Below, one piece after another: positions 52,337 to 60,069 of a stretch of 64,000 bases of DNA (positions are counted from its first letter, which is position 1; each line of letters starts with the position of its first letter). The notes under the pieces are model-generated. The model worked only from the letters and a program-made list of their open reading frames with translations. It ran no database searches and was not told the origin of the DNA. Source of the DNA: an uncultured Phascolarctobacterium sp. (GTDB lineage: Bacteria; Bacillota; Negativicutes; Acidaminococcales; Acidaminococcaceae); NCBI GenBank assembly GCA_905200645.1, contig CAJKLD010000006.1:1-64000 (forward strand), written 5' to 3'. A program made the position numbers and the translations under genes.

Positions 52337-53608
52337 TTGGCTGATACCAGTGTTAGCTATAAATGCTTATGCTGCGGCGCTCCGTTAAGCTTTCTGCCCG
52401 GCGCAGAAAAAGTAACCTGCGAATACTGCGGCACCGAGCTGGAGATAAAAACCGTTGAAGAAATGTTTGCCAAAAAAGAAGCCGCCGCTCAGGCGCAGGC
52501 TGCCAAGGAGGCAAAATGGGATACTGCAGCGGCAGGCGACGAGTGGGCAAAAGAAGAAGCCGACATGATGAAGGCGTTTACCTGCTCCAGCTGCGGCGCG
52601 GAAATTGTCAGCGACGGCAATACCATGGCGACGGAATGCTGCTACTGCGGTATCCCGACCATGCTGCCCAGCCGTTTCGACGGTATGCTGAAGCCCGATT
52701 TTATTATTCCCTTTAAAAAGTCCAAGGACGAAGCAGTTGCCGCGCTGAAAAAATTCTATGAAGGCAAAAAGCTGCTGCCCGACGCTTTTACCGCCAATAA
52801 CCGCGTAGAAGCCATCCAGGGCATGTACGTTCCTTTTTGGCTGTTTGATGCGGACATTGACGCTTCCGGTCAATACAAGGCCACCCGCAGCACCGTAGTA
52901 ACCACCGACGACGAGGTTATTACCACTACGGATTACTATAACTGCGAACGCTCCGGCTCCATGAAATTTGAGCGCATCCCCGTGGACGGCTCCGAAAAAA
53001 TGGACGATACCTTTATGGAAAGCATCGAGCCCTTTGATTACAGCGAAATGGTTCCCTTCAGCACCGCTTATCTCACCGGCTATTTGGCAGACAAATACGA
53101 CGTGGACGCCGAAGCGGCTGTGGGACGCGCCGACGAGCGCGTCAATACCAGCGCCAAAATGTGTCTTGCTGCTACCGTAGAAGGCTTTGACAGCGTAGAG
53201 CCTGCCGAGGACTGCGCGGTAGTGAAAAACAACGGCGAGGTGCATTACGCCATGGCGCCCGTCTGGATTTTAACCACCCGTTATAATGACCAGCCCTACA
53301 CCTTTATGATGAACGGTCAAACAGGCAAGGTTGTAGGCAGTCTGCCCGTTGACAAAGGCAAGCTGCGTAATTACGGCATTATTTCCTTTGCCATTACAAC
53401 GGTCGTTGCTTTTGCCATCCTGTACCTGCTATTCTCCGGTGTTGATAGCTCCGCTCTGTCGGAGAATTTTTGGAATGGTATTATGTCGTTTGTCGGTTCT
53501 TTAGTATTGACCGTAGTAGTCAACGTATTCTTCAAATGGAAGGTTATAGTCAGTGCAATTTTGGCGCTGATTGTTTTTGCCATTCTTTACTTTGTGTTTA
53601 TATTATAA
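52337..53608 (+). CDS. ydjG: YdjG-like TFIIB-type zinc-ribbon membrane protein, copy 1
   Basis: About 423 residues. Zinc ribbon 1 uses C10/C13 and C28/C31; ribbon 2 lies near residues 79-102 (CSSC, CCYC). A conserved middle domain follows (IPFKKSKDEAVAALKKFY, YVPFWLFDADI, MNGQTG), then three C-terminal membrane helices. AGAGGTG six bases upstream supports TTG at 52337 as start: this TTG aligns with the ATG of copy 2. In Bacillus, ydjG lies in the pspA-ydjGHI operon linked to envelope stress. It is 13 bases from ydjH. It differs from copy 2 chiefly at its 3' end. Confidence 0.85.
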   Translation: MADTSVSYKCLCCGAPLSFLPGAEKVTCEYCGTELEIKTVEEMFAKKEAAAQAQAAKEAKWDTAAAGDEWAKEEADMMKAFTCSSCGAEIVSDGNTMATECCYCGIPTMLPSRFDGMLKPDFIIPFKKSKDEAVAALKKFYEGKKLLPDAFTANNRVEAIQGMYVPFWLFDADIDASGQYKATRSTVVTTDDEVITTTDYYNCERSGSMKFERIPVDGSEKMDDTFMESIEPFDYSEMVPFSTAYLTGYLADKYDVDAEAAVGRADERVNTSAKMCLAATVEGFDSVEPAEDCAVVKNNGEVHYAMAPVWILTTRYNDQPYTFMMNGQTGKVVGSLPVDKGKLRNYGIISFAITTVVAFAILYLLFSGVDSSALSENFWNGIMSFVGSLVLTVVVNVFFKWKVIVSAILALIVFAILYFVFIL

Positions 53609-54044
53609 GGAGGCTGCCTAAATGAAAAAGCTATTTTTAATCTTTACATTAGTGGCAGCAATGCTGCTTAGCGCTGCCACGGCTTTGGCAGCAATCCCCA
53701 GCGTTATGGACGACGCCAAGCTACTCTCCCCCGCCGACCGCAGCAAGGTTGAGCAAACCTTAAAGCAATACGAACGCCAATACAACGTGCGTATGGGCGT
53801 AGTCACCGTCAAAAGCATCGGCAAGCAAAACCCCGGCGATTTTGCCAACGCGCTTATCGACAAGGGTTATAACGACGGCGCCAACGGCGGCATGGTATTG
53901 CTGCAGGTAGTTGACCAACGTAAATGGTATATCAGCACCGATAAAAAGATGAAAGAGATTGTTGTAGGCAACGAAGGCGTTGAATACATGAGCAAGGCCT
54001 TTGTTCCCTATTTAAAGAAAAACGATTATGCAGGCGCTTATCAA
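52337..54044 (+). repeat. Duplicated ydjG-ydjH cassette, copy 1
   Basis: Two tracts here look identical by eye to 60070-61606: about 52339-53257 within ydjG and about 53632-54044 within ydjH. Between them and after them the copies differ by many substitutions and a 171-base indel. The offset between the copies is 7733 bases before the indel and 7562 after it. Confidence 0.85.
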
Positions 54045-54401
54045 ACCTATGCCAATAAGGCAGGCGAGCTTTTAGCTTATTACGCAGAAAACGGCAAGGG
54101 CTGGGCTCCCGAACAGGAATTTCCCTGGCTGCTGCTTATCGGCGCGGTAATTATCGGCGCGGCAGGCTCTTATTTCTACCGCGCAAGGCTGGTTGCTTCC
54201 ATGAGCAACGTGCGCACTCGTGTAGAAGCCAACGCTTATCTAAATAAAGAAAGCTTTGAGCTAATGGTTACAAAAGATACCTACATGTATTCTAACGTAA
54301 GCGCTGTGCCCCGCTCCAAAGGCGGCTCCAACGACAACGACGGCAGCGTAACCGACAGCAGTGCCGATTCCGACCACGGCGGCGGCGGTGGCGGCTACTA
54401 A
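53622..54401 (+). CDS. ydjH: YdjH-like TPM-domain membrane protein, copy 1
   Basis: A 259-residue protein with a signal peptide (cleavage near ALAA/IP), a TPM (YgcG/Psb32-type) domain marked by VMDDAKLLSPADRSKVEQTL, NVRMGVVTVKSIG, GGMVLLQVVDQRKWYIST, a membrane helix near residues 168-188 and a C-terminal tail ending in six glycines and Tyr. The TPM domain faces the periplasm. AAGGAGG precedes the ATG. A terminator follows. The N-terminal two thirds match copy 2 exactly apart from isolated changes; the rest has diverged. Confidence 0.85.
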   Translation: MKKLFLIFTLVAAMLLSAATALAAIPSVMDDAKLLSPADRSKVEQTLKQYERQYNVRMGVVTVKSIGKQNPGDFANALIDKGYNDGANGGMVLLQVVDQRKWYISTDKKMKEIVVGNEGVEYMSKAFVPYLKKNDYAGAYQTYANKAGELLAYYAENGKGWAPEQEFPWLLLIGAVIIGAAGSYFYRARLVASMSNVRTRVEANAYLNKESFELMVTKDTYMYSNVSAVPRSKGGSNDNDGSVTDSSADSDHGGGGGGY

Positions 54402-54473
54402 CCGTCAACACTATGTTCTGCAAAATCGTGCAGCCTGCTTAAAACATACTTGGTTTTACACAGCTTAACCAAA

Positions 54474-54537
54474 AATAAAAGCTTCGGCTGGCGTAAAAGT
54501 TACGCTTACCGAAGCTATTTTCTTTTATTAGTAAAAC
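54474..54537. terminator. Terminator after ydjH copy 1, AAGCTTCGG family
   Basis: AAAAGCTTCGG pairs with CCGAAGCT, and GCGTAA with TTACGC inside, followed by ATTTTCTTTT. It lies between convergent genes. Loop and stem closely resemble the terminator at 63538, which ends the second cassette. Confidence 0.8.
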
Positions 54538-54558
54538 TATTTGATTTTTGCTGCCTGC

Positions 54559-56355
54559 CTAGCTTTGACTTTCCTGCCAATGGCGGAAATATTCTACCAG
54601 CTCCTTGTAGCTTTTTACGCCCAGCTTACCGTAAATATTGCGGTTATGATATTTTAGGGTGTTCTCGCGGATATTTAAGCAGACCAACACCTCTTTAGGC
54701 GTATTGCCCGCCACATAAAGCTGCATAATTTCTTTTTCCTTACTGGTCAACGTAGCAAGATTATCGACAAACATCTGGTAGCAGTCAGGGTCAATGGGTA
54801 TCTCTTTTTTAACAACGCTGTTCTTTTGCAGATGTATTTGCGCCGACTCGTATTGCCGCTGCACCTCCGCCTTTTCCTGCTTCAGCAATTCCAACTGCGT
54901 GGCGAGCCGCTGACTTTGCTCCTGCAAGGTGGTTTGCAGCTTATCATACTGACTTTGCAGCTCCTGCTGCTGTAGGGAAATATTTTGCAGCTGCTTGAGC
55001 GTTTGCTCGTATTCCTGCTTCGCCAAATTCTTTTCCAGCTCCAGCTCCACCAGCTTTTTCTTTTGCCGGTTATCGCTGTACTGCCAGGCGTTATAAATTT
55101 CGTCCAGCTCCTGCACGTCAGAGCTGGGCTTTTGGTAAGGATTGGTCAGCAGCTGCTGCAAATCCCCAATGATGGGCTCCACATACTTTTTATTCAGAAA
55201 ATAACCTGCGCAGACAAACAACAGCATAATCATGCCAAAAATAGCGATAGCCTTAATACGAACCACCGCCAGCATTTGGTTGTAGGCCTTTTCCGGCATC
55301 ATAATAGCCAGCACATGGGTTGATTTACCCACCTCTACAGGCAGAGCTTTGCCGATATAGGTTGTATTGCCGCCAATAAATTTTGTATATTTACCGCTGC
55401 TTTGCAGAGTAAAATGCCCTTCGCCTAAAACAGCCTCGTCAGTTAGCTGTCCCACATAGGTATCCTGTGCATCCTTGTTTAAAAAGGCGGTAATAAGAGG
55501 AATATTTCTATACACCGCGTTATTCGAGCGCAGCTGATAATATAAATTACTCAGCTCGTAGCCGCACACGCCTATGGTTTTGCCGTCCTTATCCAGCAGC
55601 GGAAATAAGTATAAACGCACCTTTTCCCAGCTGTCCGCCAACGACGTTACCTTAGTCATCAAAAAGCTTTTCGTCAGCTCCGGCGACTCCAGGCGCAGCA
55701 TGTCGCTGATTTCCGGAAAGGTGTCCGGTTTAAATTCCAGCTGCCACGTGCTGTATAAATTGATATTATTCGCGCGGGCAACGCTGTAATCCCCGCGAAA
55801 CATACAGATTTCATTATTCAGCGTATTTTCGGAATACAGATTGGCATATTTCAGATACAGGCCGTTGCAGGTCGTCGCGGCAGCCTTGCCGCTTGCAGCA
55901 GCATCGCCATGAGCAACGCTGGCGTTGAGCATATAAAAGGCGCCGCTGCAGGAGGTCTTTTCCATAGCGTCGGTCACAATATTATAGGTATTCATCTGAA
56001 TACCCTGCAGCAGCTCCTGCTTACCGTTAAGCTCCCGCAGGCTGCTTCCCTGCTGCTGCATGGTCCAAACAATGGCTTCGCTAAGCTGCTGGGACAGAAT
56101 AATACCGTGCGCCGCTAAATTGTCAAAGCTGCGGTTCAGCTCCTGCTGCTTGTTATTGAGCTCATGATTCATAAAGGTTTCCAAATCATGGTCCAGAGGA
56201 TTTAATAAACCGCTGATAGTCAACAGCACCAAAACAGCCGAGGTCATAATACCAAACACCGAAATCAGGTATAAAACAAAGCGGCTGCGCAGACTGCGGC
56301 GATAAATCCATATTCTTTTGCAAAAGGCCTGATAAGCCTGCCAGCGAGTCAGCAT
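54559..56355 (-). CDS. Transmembrane LuxR-type regulator with extracytoplasmic sensor domain
   Basis: A 598-residue protein with a membrane helix near residues 29-50, a periplasmic sensor region of about 310 residues that looks Cache-like (including KVRLYLFPLLDKDGKTIGVC), a second helix (about 365-390), a long Gln/Glu/Leu-rich coiled coil (about 420-520) and a C-terminal LuxR helix-turn-helix (LTSKEKEIMQLYVAGNTPKE, then VLVCLNIRENTLKYHNRNIY). It has no kinase or receiver domain, so it appears to be a one-component, membrane-bound regulator. It starts 32 bases after the solute-binding lipoprotein gene stops. Confidence 0.85.
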   Translation of the reverse strand: MLTRWQAYQAFCKRIWIYRRSLRSRFVLYLISVFGIMTSAVLVLLTISGLLNPLDHDLETFMNHELNNKQQELNRSFDNLAAHGIILSQQLSEAIVWTMQQQGSSLRELNGKQELLQGIQMNTYNIVTDAMEKTSCSGAFYMLNASVAHGDAAASGKAAATTCNGLYLKYANLYSENTLNNEICMFRGDYSVARANNINLYSTWQLEFKPDTFPEISDMLRLESPELTKSFLMTKVTSLADSWEKVRLYLFPLLDKDGKTIGVCGYELSNLYYQLRSNNAVYRNIPLITAFLNKDAQDTYVGQLTDEAVLGEGHFTLQSSGKYTKFIGGNTTYIGKALPVEVGKSTHVLAIMMPEKAYNQMLAVVRIKAIAIFGMIMLLFVCAGYFLNKKYVEPIIGDLQQLLTNPYQKPSSDVQELDEIYNAWQYSDNRQKKKLVELELEKNLAKQEYEQTLKQLQNISLQQQELQSQYDKLQTTLQEQSQRLATQLELLKQEKAEVQRQYESAQIHLQKNSVVKKEIPIDPDCYQMFVDNLATLTSKEKEIMQLYVAGNTPKEVLVCLNIRENTLKYHNRNIYGKLGVKSYKELVEYFRHWQESQS

Positions 56356-56387
56356 AGCTCCTCCTACAAATTAAACGTGTTCTGTCC

Positions 56388-57749
56388 TTAATTCATCGCT
56401 TCCTGTAATTGCCCCAGGCTTTCCCGGGTAAGGCGTTCCAGCAAAGGCTGCGACGCCGCGCCATTGCTTAAACCGTGGGTATACCGTTGGTGCGCATTGG
56501 CAAGAATCTGCTTCATGCTGCTTTCCAGCTTGGCCTGGGTAGCGGCGGCGTTGGCATATAAGGGCAGCGGCAGATAAGCGCCGCCGCTTTCCACCTGCTG
56601 TAAAACAGTGTACAGCTGACGGTATTTTTTGTTGCTTACCAGCCCCGGCTCCCGCATCAGCTGCTGCATTGCGGCTTTATTCACAGGCAGATACCCGGCA
56701 AGAGTTACAAATTCAAGATTGTTATCTTTTTGGGCAATCCATTTGGCAAACACGGCTGCCGCCTGATTTTTACGTTCCTGCTTGCTGCGCACGGCAAAAA
56801 GCCCCGTACCGCGCTGCAAAAGTATATGCTTGTCAGAGCCTTCCTTAAAGCGGGGCGTTGGCAAAAAAGTGGTAGCAATCTGCTCCTGACTGTTATCGGG
56901 GTAAGTAACGTAATCGCGCAGATACAAAATTCCCGCCGTGGAGCCTACGTTGCAGATAACCTCGCCCGTTTTCCAACGGTCGGAGGCATAACCCTTTTCC
57001 ACGCATAAGCCGCCGGCAATGGCAGCCTGCGCCAAAGGCTTATAAATACGCCAAAAATTTTCACCGGTCAAATCCGGCTTGCCGTCCTTAATAAAGCTGT
57101 CGTCTAAGGACGCCATGCCCGTAAGAAAATAATGGTAGAAATCGTTGATTTGAAACATCTGCCTGCCGCCGCTCCACGCATAATATTGGGGGCAGAGGGC
57201 AAACAGCGTATCGTAATCGGTAAGCTGCTGCGGTGAAATATTATATGCAGCCAAAAAGCGCTCCATAAAGGTTTGATTGACAAACAGCAGCTCGGTGGAT
57301 TTGGCGATGGGCAGCATATACAGATGCTGGTTGTAATAGCCTTCCTTTAAAAAATCCTCGCGGTAAACGGCTAAATCCTCTTGGCTTAAATAATTTTCCC
57401 AAGGCAGCAGCAAATTATTATCCAGCTTATTCATAATCCGGGGATAAGCCGTAAACAAATCCGGCAGAGGTACGGAGCCCGGCTCGGCGGCAGCGGACGC
57501 CATGAGCACCTTATCTATGGCAGCGGAGTTGCTGACGGAAATAACCTTGATCAGCACGCCCCTTTCCCTGCCTACGCCTGCGTTAAATTTGGCAATCATA
57601 TCGTTTAAGGGCGATTTGGTTTGACTGCCGTAAACATGCCATATCGTCAACGTAACCGGATTGTTGGGGTCAAGCTTGCCGTTATTGGAACCGCAGCCCA
57701 CAGCCAGCAGGCTGTTAAGCAGCAGTAAACACAGGATAATTTTTTTCAT
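56388..57749 (-). CDS. Family 1 extracellular solute-binding lipoprotein (copy 2), orphan
   Basis: A 453-residue lipoprotein with lipobox LAVGC (Cys about residue 19) and mature domain TLTIWHVYGSQTKSPLNDMI. It is a paralogue of the protein at 46156 along its full length. GCGGAGG before the ATG at 57749 fixes the start; the in-frame extension to 57824 is not supported. No ABC permease or ATPase is nearby. It is co-directional and nearly contiguous with the transmembrane LuxR-type regulator, so I infer that it presents a ligand to that regulator. Confidence 0.85.
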   Translation of the reverse strand: MKKIILCLLLLNSLLAVGCGSNNGKLDPNNPVTLTIWHVYGSQTKSPLNDMIAKFNAGVGRERGVLIKVISVSNSAAIDKVLMASAAAEPGSVPLPDLFTAYPRIMNKLDNNLLLPWENYLSQEDLAVYREDFLKEGYYNQHLYMLPIAKSTELLFVNQTFMERFLAAYNISPQQLTDYDTLFALCPQYYAWSGGRQMFQINDFYHYFLTGMASLDDSFIKDGKPDLTGENFWRIYKPLAQAAIAGGLCVEKGYASDRWKTGEVICNVGSTAGILYLRDYVTYPDNSQEQIATTFLPTPRFKEGSDKHILLQRGTGLFAVRSKQERKNQAAAVFAKWIAQKDNNLEFVTLAGYLPVNKAAMQQLMREPGLVSNKKYRQLYTVLQQVESGGAYLPLPLYANAAATQAKLESSMKQILANAHQRYTHGLSNGAASQPLLERLTRESLGQLQEAMN

Positions 57750-57819
57750 AGAACACGCCTCCGCTAAAAAGTGTACTTCAAAGCGGAAATTAGCTGCCGG
57801 AGAAAAATATTTTTTTAAT

Positions 57820-57875
57820 CCCACCCCAAATTAACCGTCACGGGTGGGGACTAAAAATATAATTTAGCCTAAACT
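57820..57875 (+). promoter_or_regulatory. Palindromic site C between lipoprotein 2 and the small LuxR gene
   Basis: CCCACCCCA (57820-57828), 12 bases, CGGGTGGGG (57841-57849): the half-sites are identical to site B read on the minus strand. Twenty bases further lies TAAACT (57870-57875), the place where sites A and B have TATAAT; a TATAAT is also present nearer, at 57858-57863. Orientation therefore points to the LuxR gene at 57990, though an effect on the divergent lipoprotein gene (ATG 57749) is possible. Confidence 0.6.
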
Positions 57876-57989
57876 AGAGTCAAGAAAAAGCCCAATGACT
57901 TTATATTCTTATCTATATTATACAACATTGGCTCAAAACAACATACTAATTCCCGAAAAAGAAAAGTCTATATTAAGGGGGTAATAGAC

Positions 57990-58220
57990 TTGGATAAGCA
58001 AACAACAACCGTTGAGCTGCAAAATATATTAACACAACGGGAGCTGCAAATTATTAAATTGATTTGTCAGGATTTAAGCTATCAGGAAATTGCCGAAAGC
58101 CTAAATCTGAGCAAACGCACTATCAGCTTTCACATCAGCAATATGCTGCGCAAGACCGGTCACAGAAGTATTGTGGGTCTGGCGGTAGAAGCAGTACATC
58201 AAAGAATTGCTGATTTATAA
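57990..58220 (+). CDS. Stand-alone LuxR/GerE-type helix-turn-helix protein
   Basis: A 76-residue protein consisting almost only of a LuxR-type DNA-binding domain: LTQRELQIIKLICQDLSYQE, IAESLNLSKRTISFHISNML. The start is TTG at 57990 with AAGGGGG eight bases upstream. It has no sensor or receiver part, like GerE of Bacillus. Palindromic site C lies in its promoter region. It is upstream of the SPFH gene in the same direction and may regulate it, or may be the protein that binds sites A, B and C. Confidence 0.82.
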   Translation: MDKQTTTVELQNILTQRELQIIKLICQDLSYQEIAESLNLSKRTISFHISNMLRKTGHRSIVGLAVEAVHQRIADL

Positions 58221-58265
58221 ACATAAAGAACTATTATAAGTAAACATAAAAAAATACTATATGTC

Positions 58266-58287
58266 AACCTGTATTATATTACAGGTT
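58266..58287. promoter_or_regulatory. Inverted repeat upstream of ydjI
   Basis: AACCTGTA and TACAGGTT form a perfect 8-bp inverted repeat with a 6-base centre, about 40 bases before the ydjI start. It is not followed by a T run, so an operator or leader hairpin is more likely than a terminator. Confidence 0.4.
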
Positions 58288-58327
58288 TCATCATAATTTA
58301 TTTTATTTAACCAAAGGAGGTTATACT

Positions 58328-59845
58328 ATGGGACTTATTAAAGCAGGTATGGGTGCAGTTGGCGGCGTATTAGGCGACCAATGGAAAGAGTTTATCTACT
58401 GCGAAAGCATGAAGCCGGATGTATTGGTTACGAAAGGCATAAAACGTACTTCCAGTCAGGGACGCAGCTCCAACACCAGCTCCGAAGACAACATCATTAG
58501 CAATGGCTCCACCATTGCCATTAATGATGGTCAATGTATGATTATTGTAGAAAACGGCAAGGTTGTAGAAATTTGCTCCGAGCCCGGTGAATTTGTGTAT
58601 GACGCTTCTACCGAGCCATCTCTTTTTGCTGATGGCCTGAATATGCAAAGCGTCAAGAATGTTTTCGCACAAATCGGTAAACGCTTTACCTATGGCGGCG
58701 ACCCTGGCAAAGACCAGCGTGTGTACTACTTCAATACCAAGGAAATCATTGGCAACAAATACGGTACTCCCAGCGCCATTCCTTTCCGCGTGGTTGAAGA
58801 ACGCATCGGCTTGGATATGCCTATCGACATTCGCTGCTTTGGCGAATACAGCTACAAAATTACCAACCCGATTCTTTTCTATACCAACGTATGCAGTAAT
58901 GTAGAAAGCGAATATCTGCGCAGCGAGATTGACAGCCAGCTGAAAAGCGAGCTTTTGACCGGTTTGAACACTGCCTTCGGCAGAATGAGCGAAAAGGGTA
59001 TTAAATACACCGCTCTGCCCGCTCACGCCGAAGAACTGGGCGACACTTTAAACGAAGTTTTAAGTAAAAAATGGCGCGACCTGCGCGGCATCGAGGTAGT
59101 TTCCTTTGGTGTAAGCAGCGTTAAGGCCGACGAAGAACAGGCTAAGTACCTGCGCGATTTGATGGCGCTTTCCAACCCCAACGCCCGTGCAGCCTACATG
59201 ACCGGCGCTACCGGCGCTGCTATGCAGACCGCTGCCGGTAACGAGGGCGGCGCTATGATGGGCTTTATGGGTATGGGCATGGCTGGTATGCAGGGCGGCA
59301 ATATGATGAACGCCATTAACCAGCAGATGCCGCAGGGTTATCCTCCGCAGGGCGGTTATCCTGGCGGTCCCGGCGGCTATCCTCCGCAGGGCGGTTATCC
59401 CGGCGGCCCGCAAGGCTATCCTCCGCAGGGCGGTTATCCGCAGCAGGGCGCTCCCCAAGGTATGGCAGCAGCTGCCGCTCCGGCAGGCTGGACCTGTTCC
59501 TGTGGTCAAAGCGGTAATACGGGCAAATTCTGCTCCGCCTGCGGCAAGTCTAAAGAAGAGCCTAAAGCAGCAGGCTGGACCTGCTCCTGCGGTCACAGCG
59601 GCAATACCGGTAAGTTCTGCGCCGAATGCGGCCAGCCCCAACCGGCAGCAGAGCCCCAAGGCTGGACCTGCAGCTGCGGCACCGTAAACCAAGGCAAATT
59701 CTGCGCTAACTGCGGCGCGAAAAAGCCTGCGGACGCACCGCTCTACAAATGCGACAAGTGCGGCTGGGTTCCGCCCGATCCGAAAAATCCGCCTAAGTTC
59801 TGCCCGGAATGCGGCGATTTATTCGACGATAAAGACATCCAATAA
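58328..59845 (+). CDS. ydjI: YdjI-like SPFH-domain protein with four zinc ribbons
   Basis: A 505-residue protein. Residues about 20-280 are the SPFH domain of the virion-core-like group (start MGLIKAGMGAVGGVLGDQWK; EEQAKYLRDL at its end). Then come an Ala/Gly/Met-rich segment, a repetitive Gly-Tyr-Pro-Pro-Gln linker (about 335-380), and four tandem zinc ribbons: CSCG/CSAC, CSCG/CAEC, CSCG/CANC and CDKC/CPEC. Bacillus YdjI is an SPFH protein acting with YdjG, YdjH and PspA at the membrane. No pspA is in this window. AAAGGAGG precedes the ATG. A hairpin-rich element separates it from ydjG copy 2. Confidence 0.88.
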   Translation: MGLIKAGMGAVGGVLGDQWKEFIYCESMKPDVLVTKGIKRTSSQGRSSNTSSEDNIISNGSTIAINDGQCMIIVENGKVVEICSEPGEFVYDASTEPSLFADGLNMQSVKNVFAQIGKRFTYGGDPGKDQRVYYFNTKEIIGNKYGTPSAIPFRVVEERIGLDMPIDIRCFGEYSYKITNPILFYTNVCSNVESEYLRSEIDSQLKSELLTGLNTAFGRMSEKGIKYTALPAHAEELGDTLNEVLSKKWRDLRGIEVVSFGVSSVKADEEQAKYLRDLMALSNPNARAAYMTGATGAAMQTAAGNEGGAMMGFMGMGMAGMQGGNMMNAINQQMPQGYPPQGGYPGGPGGYPPQGGYPGGPQGYPPQGGYPQQGAPQGMAAAAAPAGWTCSCGQSGNTGKFCSACGKSKEEPKAAGWTCSCGHSGNTGKFCAECGQPQPAAEPQGWTCSCGTVNQGKFCANCGAKKPADAPLYKCDKCGWVPPDPKNPPKFCPECGDLFDDKDIQ

Positions 59846-60055
59846 CACGACTGTCGATAACGTACCCTCTGCTTCGTTGGAACTCCTAGACGTACCTCTA
59901 GTACGCCGTCGTCGTTCCACCTCGCATCCGGTACGTTCCCAACAGTCTATGAGGTTAATATCTTAGCCCATAGTATCCGGCAGAAGGCGGACGCTTACAC
60001 TTCCGCGTCTACTTTCTGCCACTCCCCATAAATTGATAGACTGAATGTAAAAATA
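59846..60055 (+). repeat. Hairpin-rich element between ydjI and ydjG copy 2
   Basis: About 210 non-coding bases begin right after the ydjI stop. In the remnant before copy 1 the stop codon is followed almost at once by AAAGAGGTG and ydjG, so this block looks inserted (or was lost there). It has nested inverted repeats: GACTGT/ACAGTC and ACGTACC/GGTACGT at the edges of the first half, GGAAC/GTTCC inside, then a second hairpin with GGCAGAAGGCGGACGC against GCGTCTACTTTCTGCC. The first half (59856-59928) is related to 16285-16360. Confidence 0.65.
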
Positions 60056-60069
60056 AAGAGGTGAATCCT

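Noticed and set aside
59330..59460. Tandem nucleotide repeat as a separate repeat array
   Set aside because: The repetition reflects the Gly-Tyr-Pro-Pro-Gln linker of the SPFH protein and stays in frame; it is part of the coding sequence.
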